DNA of 64,000 bases from positions 1 through 64,000 of the forward strand of contig NZ_CANMKV010000008.1 in assembly GCF_947498635.1 (NCBI RefSeq). The letters are read 5' to 3'. Below, piece after piece: positions 1-8,541 of the stretch. Under the pieces are notes generated by a model. The model did no database searches and was not told the origin of the DNA. It worked only from the letters and a program-made list of their open reading frames with translations. This DNA comes from an uncultured Microbulbifer sp. GTDB lineage: Bacteria > Pseudomonadota > Gammaproteobacteria > Pseudomonadales > Cellvibrionaceae. The position numbers and the translations under genes are program-made. The stretch's first letter is position 1. Each line of letters opens with the position of its first letter.

Positions 1-541
1 GATGGTGAAGTGGTATGGAGTGTTGCCTACAAGAGTTATGGCAATATTGCTCTGGCCCATGAAAATCAGATAGAGCAACCTATTCGCTTGCTGGGAAGAT
101 CGAATAATTATCGGTATGCCCCTAATCCGGTTAGATGGATAGATCCCTATGGACTCTCTTGCAAAGAGGGTTTCGCAGTAATAAAAATGTATAAAGAGGG
201 AGCTCAAGTACACTTTATTGTTGAAGTGCACCACAATGAAAATATCATGATAACAGAGCAGCAAAGCCTAGGTAACTTTGGAAGGCCAGCAGAAATTGTA
301 GGTGAAGATTTCTCAGTAATGTTGGGAATGGAACCTGAAAAAATAATAACCATTAAGTTGCCTGATGCCCAGGCCGCAATTGAATGTCAGAAAAGTCGAG
401 CGGGAACGCCTGATGGGGGCGTATTTTGTGGAAAATAATAGTTGTCTTACACATGTTTTTGCTGCTCTAAAGGCTGGAGGTAAAGAAGATGCTGCAAATA
501 ACTCTAGGAGTCTAACAGCGGGTAAATGTCTGGAAAATTGA
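1..541 (+). pseudogene. C-terminal tail of an RHS-repeat toxin gene, frameshifted
   Basis: The reading frame is open at the window edge and encodes the RHS core signature: SVAYKSYGNIALAHENQIEQPIR, shortened here to its key residues VAYKSYGN...EQPIR, then YRYAPNPVRWIDPYGL. The normal stretch between these two parts (FQGQY..ETGLHYN) is missing, so the core has an internal deletion. After the DPYGL junction comes a variable tail of about 90 residues. The first frame stops at 436-438, but a one-base shift near 430 continues in frame as ENNSCLTHVFAALKAGGKED and ends at the TGA at 539-541. That continuation resembles RHS C-terminal toxin domains with an NSCLTHV motif. The specific toxin activity is not recognised. 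Likely a decaying polymorphic-toxin tip. Confidence 0.75.
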
Positions 542-559
542 AAATAGGGTGGGTAAATT

Positions 560-853
560 TTGAGTAAAATAGATGATTTGATAAGAATGGGAGAGAAACT
601 AGTTGAAAAATTTAGTGAGAGAGTAGGGTAAAAAAAGGGGAGATATTTATGGCGGAAAGCAGTGGTTTTGATATGTGAAATATTGTTGGGTTATTTGTGC
701 GCCAAGCCAGTTGAAATAGGTAAGGTTTTACTTTTGGTTGACATTTTTCAAAAAAATGGGTTAAACAAATCGTCGGTAGTTTCTTATTGGTGCAGACAAA
801 TAGCTGAGTGCTTGTTACAAGAAAAAACTAAATCTAGGGCTATCGAAAAATGA
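560..853 (+). pseudogene. possible immunity-protein remnant after the RHS tail
   Basis: A TTG at 560 opens a frame that reads MSKIDDLIRMGEKLVEKF and stops at TAA 629-631. The same frame resumes after the stop and stays open to 853, with a hydrophobic patch (VVLICEILLGYLC) and a polar end. Together they would make a protein of about 97 residues interrupted by one stop. Its place directly behind an RHS toxin tip is where immunity genes normally sit. No family is recognised, and the assignment rests on position only. The downstream part alone could also start at GTG 662. Confidence 0.3.
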
Positions 854-997
854 AAAGCATGCAGTTACAATCTTGGAGGCTACAGAGGGTAAGTGATTAA
901 AAGTATTGATAATGTTGTAACTTTTTTGAATGACTCCGAATTACTTTGCTATAACCCAGTGTTAACGGCACAGAAATATCTGTCGCTATGAGAATAT

Positions 998-1390
998 TCA
1001 AAACTTTGGATCACAAAACTGCGATAGGCTGATGTATTTCTCCAAACGGTCGAGAAAGTCGATCGCCAACTGTGATAATGTCAGATTCTAACTTTGAATC
1101 GGGTGCACCCAGTGTTCAGAGGCTTTTAATATATCAGCGTAAAGAAACTTCAGTAAGTTATTCTCACTGGTAAAGCCACCCTTGTTCTTGGTCAACTTGC
1201 GGTACAGCTGATGTACGGCCAACGCTGTATTGGTAGTGTAGATTAGAGTTCAGAAATATTCTGGGTATTTAAAATAGGCCGAGAGAGTTAACCATTTGCT
1301 GCGTCACGATTTTATCACCATCGGATATTTGTCATCGCGCTTAATAGGAGCTTCTGATTCCAAGAGAGCCACTCAGTGATTAGCTTTAAG
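998..1390 (-). pseudogene. IS256-family (mutator type) transposase remnant
   Basis: Read on the minus strand, one frame gives recognisable IS256-family C-terminal blocks in the right order: DKYPMVIKS.RSKWLTLSAYFKYPEYF, then IYTTNTALAVHQLYRKLTKNKG, then LLKFLYADILKASEHWVHPI, then NLTLSQLAIDFLDRLEKY (key residues only are meant as landmarks). In-frame stops lie at about 1373-1375, 1304-1306, 1250-1252 and 1088-1090, so it cannot be functional. The catalytic N-terminal two thirds are missing. No terminal inverted repeats were recognised. It lies between two RHS fragments, a common site for insertion elements. Confidence 0.75.
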
Positions 1391-1512
1391 TAATGTCGGT
1401 ATGGTGTAGGGTTAAGTCTTCCATTTATTGAATGAACTTAACTACAATAGAGCTGATGCCTATGAAAAGGCAGATAAGACTCAGATTTTTTCAATGAAAG
1501 GAGGAAAATAGA

Positions 1513-1881
1513 TACCGTAAACTGCGATAGGAATACGATGTCAGCGGCCGCGGATTAGCAAGGCTTACCCATAAGTACGATGCGGCTGGTAACCATATCA
1601 TCACTACCTTGTCCGATGGTGAAGTACTCAGCTTAGCCTTCAACCCCGCCGGAAAATTTCAAAGTATGCAATGCCGTTTAGCAGAAGGTGATATCGATCG
1701 ATAGATCTTCTGAATCATCCACGAGAAGCAGGGCAGGGAAACTGAACGTCATAACGGCAATGGACTGGTTGGCCGCTGGGATTAGGGTCCCCAAGGACAG
1801 CTGCAATAACTTCGGCTGGACAAAGCTAATAGTGGGAGCCAGAGCCCGGTCCAAGCCATGGTAAAGGAGGAGGTTAGCTGA
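1513..1881 (+). pseudogene. RHS repeat fragment, degenerate
   Basis: The plus strand carries RHS-repeat text broken by stops and shifts: YRKLRYEYDVSGRG, then LTHKYDAAGNH, LSDGEVLSLAFNPAG, and, after a frame change, HEKQGRETERHNGNGLVGRWD and LDKANSGSQSPVQAMVKEEVS (landmarks only). YD..G repeats are typical of RHS/YD-repeat proteins. The first stop is already in the YRKLR-E junction (TAG at 1528-1530). With the tail at 1-541 this suggests an RHS locus duplicated or rearranged and then inactivated. The fragment probably lacks both ends of the parent gene. Confidence 0.7.
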
Positions 1882-1934
1882 CCCCTGGCTGGGTAATTTT
1901 TTAGAAGCGACAGCTGCCAGGCTAAGGGTGATTT

Positions 1935-2699
1935 TTAAAGTTGTTTTGGTTGGTTGCTTTTTGTTCTATTGTCTAAATCTGAGGCATACTCAAATTCCAT
2001 TCTGGATAGTGCTTCGTTTGCATATTTATTAGCTGCCTCCATATTGCCGATTTTTTCCTCATCCAGTCCTAAATTATAGTATGGCCATGCAAAATTTGGA
2101 TCAATGGTTATCGCTTGCCTGTAATAAAAAATTGCTTTTTTGGTCTGACCTAATATGGATAGCGTCACACCCGTATGATTTACCAGAAAGGCTTTTCTAT
2201 TTTTGGGGCAGTTATCACTTGCTTTCACCAAGTGTAATTCAACTTGTGTAGGATCACCATTTACCGAGGCAATCATGCCTCTTGCAAAACTTGCTCTCCA
2301 ATTTTGTATGTTATCTAATAAGTGTGCCGCTTGTCGCGGCCCTTTTAGGTAGAGTAGGAACAGGGCCTGTAGGGATCTGGCATCTTCATTTTTTGGGTTT
2401 ATCGAAAGTGTCTTTAGGATCCAAATGTAACCTTTTAGTAGGGTGGTTTTCTTATAAGACAGCCCACCTAGGTAAGCATCTTGAAAGTATGCTTCTGCTA
2501 TACATATTAAAGCTCTTTCGTCTTTCGAATTTTTCGTTAATAAGTAGTGTGAAATTTTCTTAGAGTTTTCCAGAAGATATTTCTCACCTTGGAATTGGTT
2601 TAAATTTTCTTCAGACTCTTCAATGGTTCCTTTTGATATATTCTTTTTGCTTGTATCAAGCAGGTTCGCTATTTTTGACAGTATGTATATAAAGTTCAA
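1935..2699 (-). CDS. TPR-repeat protein, function unknown
   Basis: A 254-residue protein, AT-rich like its surroundings. The C-terminal half holds clear tetratricopeptide motifs: around residues 174-240 the pattern LGQTKKAIFYYRQAITIDP, followed by WPYYNLGLDEEKIGN and A.KYANEAL, fits two TPR helices pairs. Earlier repeats (around 75-150) are weaker. No signal peptide or membrane segment is evident. TPR domains bind partner proteins, but no partner can be named. It lies next to the RHS relics, on the opposite strand, with no operon neighbour. The ATG at 2697-2699 is the only good start. Function is unassigned. Confidence 0.7.
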   Translation of the reverse strand: MNFIYILSKIANLLDTSKKNISKGTIEESEENLNQFQGEKYLLENSKKISHYLLTKNSKDERALICIAEAYFQDAYLGGLSYKKTTLLKGYIWILKTLSINPKNEDARSLQALFLLYLKGPRQAAHLLDNIQNWRASFARGMIASVNGDPTQVELHLVKASDNCPKNRKAFLVNHTGVTLSILGQTKKAIFYYRQAITIDPNFAWPYYNLGLDEEKIGNMEAANKYANEALSRMEFEYASDLDNRTKSNQPKQL

Positions 2700-3263
2700 T
2701 GTGGAATCTCTTTTCTATAGTTCCAATAAGGTTGTGTGTTGGGTTGTTATTGTGTGTGAGATTTTGGTTTCTTATGTATGGTGTTGAAAGACTATTTACC
2801 TGTAAGTGTTTGTTGTTATTAGATTCTATATGAATGATATTTATAAGGGTAGTGAGTGTTGGTTACATAATATTTCACGTCAGGATTCTATCTCTTAATA
2901 TGCCACGAAATATGCGGACCTTAATGAGGTCATATGAGCTGTTTGATTGATGAGCGGGTGACCTCCGAAGACTTTTCATGGATTTATCTTTTATATTGTA
3001 CTGGGCTCCGGAAGCAGTTACATAGGTGGCTGTGGAGATGAACATTGCAAGGAGAGAAATGATTTAGGCGGAGAAATTCCAAGCTCTAGAGGCATTGGTG
3101 TTAAGCGACATTTAGATTGAATTTTAGTTGGTGGTCATAAATAATCATGTGAAGGTTCTAACTTGCCAGTTTTCATAACGTGTAGTATTACCTAAAAATC
3201 ATTCTGTTATTGCTTGCTCAAATATTCTGTCATGCACGATAGTGACGCTTTATAGGTAGAATA
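2700..3263. other. 564-base AT-rich stretch without a recognised gene
   Basis: It separates two minus-strand genes and must hold the promoter of the TPR gene and the end of the MAPEG gene transcript. Short frames are all broken by stops, and no protein family, tRNA or repeat was recognised on either strand. It may be decayed coding DNA. Confidence 0.4.
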
Positions 3264-3875
3264 TTAAATAATCCAACTGATAATTAAATGGCTTGCTATT
3301 CCATACATGGCTAAAAGGCTAAGGGTCATAAAAATGCTTCGAAAATTAGTACTTCCTACAAGATAGGAAATAGTATGACCGAATCTGCAGAGGGCGAACC
3401 CCATAAGCCAAAGAAAGGTAGCCGCTATAGATGGAGTGGTCAGTATAAATGGAAGTGCAAGTGCTATGAAAAAGCAAGTATTTTCCGTCAAATTACGATG
3501 AGCGTTATGGTTTCGTTGTAACTCTTGGATTCCATCTTTAGAAATGTCTTTCCCGCTGAAGCCACGTTCATGCAACTCTTCTGGAGTGGCGTACATCCTA
3601 AATTTAACTCTCGTTATCTCTGTGGTTGTCATTAATAAGCTGTGATTAATTGTTAAGACTAAGGCTGAAAGTATTGAGATATGTAGATGCCATTCTGTGG
3701 GTAGGCTAATTTGGAGACTGTCAATATTAATGAAGGTTAGATTTATCAATGTGGAAAAGATGAGTATAGCGAAAGGGTAGACAATAATGATATTAATGTA
3801 TTTCTTTTGTTTTGTGTCCAGTTTCATCGATTGAGAAGTTCCATGTTCACATTGTATTGTTGATAGTTTGGGCAT
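3264..3875 (-). CDS. MAPEG-family membrane protein
   Basis: A 203-residue integral membrane protein with about four hydrophobic segments (roughly residues 28-50, 65-85, 130-155, 165-200). The conserved MAPEG signature is seen as LQRNHNAHRNLTENTCFF, matching the R-N-H..N..EN pattern of the glutathione-binding helix, followed by a long hydrophobic helix. MAPEG proteins include microsomal glutathione S-transferases and eicosanoid synthases. Bacterial members are mostly uncharacterised and may detoxify lipophilic compounds. An internal ATG at residue 17 (MKLDTK) could be the real start, because the first 16 residues are polar and unusual. It appears monocistronic. Confidence 0.7.
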   Translation of the reverse strand: MPKLSTIQCEHGTSQSMKLDTKQKKYINIIIVYPFAILIFSTLINLTFINIDSLQISLPTEWHLHISILSALVLTINHSLLMTTTEITRVKFRMYATPEELHERGFSGKDISKDGIQELQRNHNAHRNLTENTCFFIALALPFILTTPSIAATFLWLMGFALCRFGHTISYLVGSTNFRSIFMTLSLLAMYGIASHLIISWII

Positions 3876-4354
3876 GGCATGTATATCCAGTTACTTAGCT
3901 GTGTAAGATTGATGTGTACTTTTGGTCTTAGATGTTGTGCGCGCTGATGTTTACATTTATGGGTGTCTTGTGGGACCCTTTCAGGGTTGACTTCAGTTTA
4001 GTAGTTGCTGCGACTAATAGTTCTTTCAAAATAATCTAATGGTTAGAGTTTCTGATATAACCATAATTCGGTAGATCTGTGTTAATGGTTTATTTGTTAT
4101 TGTCTTGAAGTGATTTCTCTTGTAACTAATTTTCACGTCAGTAATTTATTTTTTGATGCATTATTTCTTAGTGCGAAAAGTATTTTTTTAATTCTATCGT
4201 TGTCTTGTTGTTGAACCTCCCGCCCAACAAAAGAAACTGATGTCATTATCTCAACTTTGGGAATTGGTACTGTTGACATAAGTCATGCTTAGCGTGGAAG
4301 GTTGATGCGGTTTTATGGGGTGTTCAATTTAATAATAAAGTTAAGGTTCAGGTT
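3876..4354. other. 479-base AT-rich intergenic region between divergent genes
   Basis: The region lies between the start of the MAPEG gene and the start of the metalloprotease gene, so it should contain two divergent promoters. It is AT-rich with many T runs. I saw no clear -35/-10 pair strong enough to name and no coding remnant. Confidence 0.4.
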
Positions 4355-5260
4355 ATGAGAAAGGCTGCTCGATCGATTTCAATAAAGGCTACTTTATCAC
4401 TATGTCTACTGACATCCTCTGCTATTGGGGTTGCACAAAGTATTATTGACACAGAGAATACTGCAAAGTTTAAGCACTGCGGCACTAAGCATCCTACCAT
4501 TCAAGAAGCGGCACTAAAGGAGCAGCATTTTACTTCACTGCGTAGTAAATCAGCCAGTATTGATGGTGGTCACAGACTACGTCCAGCTGGCTCAGTCACT
4601 GTTGATGTTTACTTTCATGTAATTACTGATACCTCTAATAATGGTGCGCTCTCTAATAGTGAAATAAATGCACAAATGGCGGTATTAAATTCTGCCTATG
4701 CAAATACTCCATTCACTTTTAATTTGGCCTCTACATCGGTTACTGCCAATAATGCTTGGTACAACGTGGGGTATGACTCTTCTGCCGAGCAGGCTATGAA
4801 GAATTCCTTGCGTGTTGGTGGTGCTGGAGATCTTAATATTTATGTGGCGAATATCAGTGATGGTCTACTGGGGTGGGCTACTTTTCCAAGTAGCTATTCC
4901 TCCGATCCACTGGATGATGGGGTCGTAATATTGACCGGTTCCGTGCCCGGCGGAGATGCCGCACCTTACAATGAAGGCGATACCTTGACTCATGAGGTTG
5001 GTCACTGGCTGGGTCTGTACCATACTTTCCAAGGCGGTTGTTTTGGTCGAGGCGACTATGTAGCCGATACGCCGGCGGAAAGATCGCCGGCCTATGGATG
5101 CCCTGTAGGTCGAGATTCCTGTACCTGGGGTAGGAATGCGGAAGGACAAGACCCGGTTACTAACTTTATGGATTATACCGACGATAGCTGCATGTATGAA
5201 TTCTCTGACGGGCAGGCTACCCGTGCAGATGAACAAAGCAGTACTTATCGCGGTTTATAA
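4355..5260 (+). CDS. secreted zinc metalloprotease, M43 (pappalysin/cytophagalysin) family
   Basis: A 301-residue secreted enzyme. An N-terminal signal peptide (residues 1-28, basic start, hydrophobic core, cut near GVAQ-S) is followed by a pro-region and the catalytic domain. The zinc site is HEVGHWLGLYH at about residues 213-223, the metzincin pattern HEXXHXXGXXH, and a Met-turn lies in NFMDYTDDSC near residue 271. The GW.TFP block and paired cysteines upstream of the Met-turn are typical of M43B. It has no C-terminal sorting domain, so it ends soon after the catalytic core and is probably released. It likely degrades extracellular protein. The neighbouring small secreted protein may be co-transcribed, although a hairpin separates them. 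Confidence 0.9.
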   Translation: MRKAARSISIKATLSLCLLTSSAIGVAQSIIDTENTAKFKHCGTKHPTIQEAALKEQHFTSLRSKSASIDGGHRLRPAGSVTVDVYFHVITDTSNNGALSNSEINAQMAVLNSAYANTPFTFNLASTSVTANNAWYNVGYDSSAEQAMKNSLRVGGAGDLNIYVANISDGLLGWATFPSSYSSDPLDDGVVILTGSVPGGDAAPYNEGDTLTHEVGHWLGLYHTFQGGCFGRGDYVADTPAERSPAYGCPVGRDSCTWGRNAEGQDPVTNFMDYTDDSCMYEFSDGQATRADEQSSTYRGL

Positions 5261-5267
5261 AGATTGC

Positions 5268-5287
5268 TTGGGGGGCTTGCCCCCCAA
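5268..5287 (+). terminator. G6/C6 hairpin after the metalloprotease gene
   Basis: A perfect 8-bp stem (TTGGGGGG with CCCCCCAA) around a CTTG loop, starting 8 bases after the protease stop codon. No U-run follows, so it may act as a weak terminator, a transcript 3'-end stabiliser or a partial polarity element before the gene at 5306. Confidence 0.5.
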
Positions 5288-5305
5288 CATGACATAGTAT
5301 GACTT

Positions 5306-5704
5306 ATGAAAATAATCCTCTATTCTACTCTCTTCTATGTTTTGAGTTTCGCGAGTGCGACCGAGTTAACTGCACAGCGACTGGCTGTTCCAGACTTTGT
5401 GACCTGCGATAGAAATAAATTGACTTCTTGGCAGGGGGAAGTAACGAAACTAAGGCAATCAGATAATGGGATTGAATTGGGTATTGCTACTGATTACGGT
5501 ACGAGTGAATCTTTGAAACTCACTATGCCTAGTTGGCAAGATACTCTTGGGCAGTTTCGTTTGCAGGGGCAAGTGTTCCAGGCTGGTGACTGGGAAAAAA
5601 TAGTGGATCCGCGAGGTAGTCTCAAGCCTAGGGTGCGTGCCGTAATTTGGTTGTGCGAGATTGAAGGGTATCCGCCAATTATTAATTGGCAGCCCCCGCT
5701 CTAG
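5306..5704 (+). CDS. small secreted protein of unknown function
   Basis: A 132-residue protein with a likely signal peptide (MKIILYSTLFYVLSFASATEL, cut near residue 18-20). The mature part is about 110 residues, rich in beta-prone and charged residues with two cysteines (in FVTCDRN and WLCEIEG) that could pair in the periplasm or outside the cell. No family is recognised. It lies 45 bases behind the M43 protease gene on the same strand, so it could be a co-expressed inhibitor, chaperone or unrelated protein. The Shine-Dalgarno sequence is weak. Confidence 0.55.
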   Translation: MKIILYSTLFYVLSFASATELTAQRLAVPDFVTCDRNKLTSWQGEVTKLRQSDNGIELGIATDYGTSESLKLTMPSWQDTLGQFRLQGQVFQAGDWEKIVDPRGSLKPRVRAVIWLCEIEGYPPIINWQPPL

Positions 5705-6235
5705 TGTTGGGTAATATGTCTTATAAAAAATCAGCATACTCTTAGTCTGAAATTTTTATTAATTTGGAACTTTCCTTGGCGCCTGATTCTTTAGTGAAAG
5801 GTTGCCCTGAGAGTTTTATGTGAGTTCAAAGTCTGTGCCTGGATCTTTCGCTTTTGGCTGGGGTTTTATCTCTTGTTTTTTGTTTGAAATAAATGGAAAG
5901 AAGATAGATCTTATTTCTATATGTTGCCATTTTTTTCAGAGGATTGCTTAACTTGTTGATGTGGTGGCCAATTGATATCTTTCTTCTGGCGCTGCTTTGG
6001 GGTTTTTAAGCTTTCCCCCAAAAAAATTATTAGGGTTGAGAGTTTTTGTTTCTGGGCTTTACGTTAGTGTTTTCATCTGTTGAGGCTTATAATTTAGGTG
6101 ATTAGTTTCTGTTGTATTTAAATAATTGCCTACATGGTGTGGCATTCAATGTTGAATCCAAGTTTTTCCGGTTTGCTATCCGTCTTTTTTGGGGGGGTGT
6201 GACATGATCTTGAATATGAACTTCACGGAAGCACC
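5705..6235. other. 531-base AT-rich stretch with no recognised gene
   Basis: T-rich sequence with no open frame of note on either strand and no recognised domain. It ends at the start of the short-chain dehydrogenase relic. A run of eight G bases lies at about 6190. Confidence 0.4.
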
Positions 6236-7040
6236 ATGAAGTTATCTGGAAAGTTTGCTGTGGTCATTTGTGCTGGTGCTGGTGCTGGTGCTGGTGAAGC
6301 AATGGCTGTTGAGCTGGCCAATAAGAATATAGTTGGTACTGTCTGGATATAATTGTGATTATCTTGAGGCTACTGAATAATTAATTTTAGATCGCGTGAC
6401 TAAGTGTGTTTGTGTTCAAGTGGGTGTGTCCAAGTTTGTGGGCGTTCAATATATTTTCAGAGATTGCTGTTGAGTGCTTTGGTTGAGTGCACTTGTTGTG
6501 TAATGCGCTGGTGTTGCATTAATCTTAACCATATAGAGGGCACCTAAAATGAAGATTGGCAATGGATATTGTCATTTAATTTATAGGGGGGTGATCTGCG
6601 GAGTTCATATTTTTTTACCAGGTATGGAAAAGTAGGTAGAGGGTTATATCTTACCTGTGGCATCGGAATCCGGTCTATATAGGATGGATTTTTAGGTGCT
6701 TACAACGTTTCTAAATTTGGTGGTGTAGGTCTTATGCAGAGCTTGGGACGTGAGTTCGTTTGAGAGGGGCACCTGTAACAATCTCGGTATTCTGCCCCGG
6801 AGCGATCAAAACCAATAGGCTCGATGCTACTCGTGATCAGCCGATTGAGATACGAAGAAAAGATACAAAGAACGAGACAATCCGTGATGTAAAGAAAAAA
6901 ATGCGGAAGCTGTTATTTAGGGTGTGGCCCCTAACGAAGCGGTGAAGATAATGATTGAAGGGATTGAAAAAACCAGTTCTGGATCTTTTCTCACCCTTAT
7001 GTTCCTAAAACTGCTCTTCGTCAGACGGAGGTCATGGTGA
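6236..7040 (+). pseudogene. short-chain dehydrogenase/reductase (SDR) pseudogene
   Basis: Pieces of one SDR protein appear in order in different frames. First MKLSGKFAVVICAGAGAG with GEAMAVELANK (the Rossmann NAD(P)-binding start, stop at 6350-6352). Then a NAGVAL-like block near 6505 and GGVICGVHIFLPGMEK near 6590-6635. Then GAYNVSKFGGVGLMQSLGREF from 6695, containing the YxxxK catalytic motif. After a shift comes RGAPVTISVFCPGAIKTNRL from 6760, and finally VAPNEAVKIMIEGIEKT near 6925. At least four frame changes or stops separate them, so the gene is dead. The frame at 6760-6945 should not be annotated as a separate protein. Confidence 0.75.
6271..6294 (+). repeat. four tandem copies of TGCTGG inside the SDR relic
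   Basis: Four perfect six-base repeats replace the expected T-G-x3-G-x-G coenzyme-binding loop and produce an (AG) dipeptide run. The length is a multiple of three. Slippage at this tract may have been among the inactivating or degenerating changes. Confidence 0.8.
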
Positions 7041-7098
7041 AGAGTTGTTCGCTTATTGAACTTTAAGATGTTAGGAAAAATATTTAATTTTCCAGGGG

Positions 7099-8118
7099 TC
7101 AGTCCTTTGGTATCCCCTGATCTAAAAATCCAGAATCCACTCCAAACCAAAAGCTACCATCCTTGCTGTCAAAATACATATGCCGAATATTTCCCCCACT
7201 GGGAACGGGTGTCTGACTAATGAATTTTTCTGTTTTTATATCAAAGGCGAAGATGATATTGGGAATTTTTCCGGTGTCTGCGATCCAGAGTCGCCCTCTG
7301 TTGTCCAGTGCGGTTCCATAGGGGCGAGGGTTTTCTGTGGGGAGTTTCCATTCTTTGAAATCTTTTGTAGAGGGCGTATATCTGCCGAGATAACCTTCCG
7401 GATAGTCTACATACCAGATATTGTTCGATGGATCGATTTCCAGCCTGCGAGGACGGGCGTTTGGCCGGGGAATCGAGATTTCATTTACCACCATTGTTTT
7501 GGGGTCTACCCAAGCTAGTTTGTTCGTGCCAAATAGGGCCACCCAAGGGCGATTTTGCGAGTCTACCTTGATGCCATAAGGGCGCGAGTTGGCCGTTTGT
7601 GGTGTGGCAATTTTGACCTGACCGCTGTCTACATCCAAAAGGCCTATGCGGTTGCTTTGCTGGGCTGTAAACCAGATATTATCCTGGCGATTGAAGACGA
7701 GTGTATGTGGATCGTTGACGCCTTTGGGCATTGGGTACTGGTGTATCTTTCCGGTTTCTGGGTCCAAGCGCCCAATATGGGCGTTGCGATTTCCCGCATA
7801 CCAAACCTGCCCCTGCTTACTCACTATAAGATTGTGAGGGTGGGTCCCCTCGGGCACTTCAAACTGTTTAAACTGTTCCGCAGTTGGGGTAAACCTAGCT
7901 ATATAGTTGCCGGCCTGGCCGCAAAACCAGACTCGTTGTTTGTTATCCACGTAGGGATCTCTGGGCAACCCCTGCCAAGGTACTTTCCATTCTCTTAGAG
8001 TGAGTTTGTTTGGCAAGCCGCCTTCTTGGGCCGCAGTGTATATCGGTGCTGATAAGTAGAAAATAGTGCAAATAATGGATTGGAACGTCAAGCTGAGCAG
8101 TTTTGAGTGGATACGCAT
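7099..8118 (-). CDS. secreted Vgb-like beta-propeller (virginiamycin B lyase family)
   Basis: A 339-residue protein with an N-terminal signal peptide (MRIHSKLLSLTF... cut near YTAAQ) and six to seven blade repeats of the type P.GI..D...W......IGR.D...G, as in RPYGIKVDSQNRPWVALFG and RPYGTALDNRGRLWIADTG. This is the NHL/SMP-30-like propeller of streptogramin lyase Vgb. Genuine Vgb is cytoplasmic and inactivates streptogramin B. Many secreted homologues have unknown substrates, so antibiotic resistance should not be assumed. It is a single gene pointing away from the SDR relic. The stop codon lies only about 60 bases from the relic. Confidence 0.75.
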   Translation of the reverse strand: MRIHSKLLSLTFQSIICTIFYLSAPIYTAAQEGGLPNKLTLREWKVPWQGLPRDPYVDNKQRVWFCGQAGNYIARFTPTAEQFKQFEVPEGTHPHNLIVSKQGQVWYAGNRNAHIGRLDPETGKIHQYPMPKGVNDPHTLVFNRQDNIWFTAQQSNRIGLLDVDSGQVKIATPQTANSRPYGIKVDSQNRPWVALFGTNKLAWVDPKTMVVNEISIPRPNARPRRLEIDPSNNIWYVDYPEGYLGRYTPSTKDFKEWKLPTENPRPYGTALDNRGRLWIADTGKIPNIIFAFDIKTEKFISQTPVPSGGNIRHMYFDSKDGSFWFGVDSGFLDQGIPKD

Positions 8119-8541
8119 TTACCGACTCCGGTAGCTAGGTTTGTCCACAATTGGGAAGAATTTTATGCCACAGCATAGAATATTGTGTGGCCTATGCCTC
8201 GATTAGAGCATAGATAATAAAAGCAAGGTTAACTATTGACTGGCTTCGGCATCAGGATATCGATTGAATACGTCTAAATTTCCGTGTAACTAAGAGGCGC
8301 CAGGTACCTGGCTAGTGATACGGTGTCAAATCAATAGAACACTCGTTCTGAATCTCTAGAAGAGCCTGAAATCTTTGGCCTGTGGGTATTCTATTTTGTA
8401 AAGAAATTTTAGTTCTCAACAACCTCATGAGGTGATTACTTAATAGTACTTCACTATCAAAGTGCACTAAATCTACACCTCAATGTGGTTTAGCGTATGT
8501 GGTATGGCGTATATTGTCGCTCTCTATGTAGGAGTCCCGCT
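8119..8541. other. 423-base divergent intergenic region
   Basis: It separates the minus-strand propeller gene from the plus-strand MFS gene, so two divergent promoters are expected. A perfect 12-base palindrome, ACCTCATGAGGT, lies at 8422-8433, about 110 bases before the MFS start, and could be an operator. No coding remnant was recognised. Confidence 0.45.

Noticed and set aside
6760-6945. 61-residue frame as an independent gene
   Set aside because: It is one block of the SDR pseudogene.
7099-8118. Streptogramin resistance enzyme
   Set aside because: The protein has a signal peptide and belongs to a broad propeller family; resistance cannot be claimed from the fold alone.
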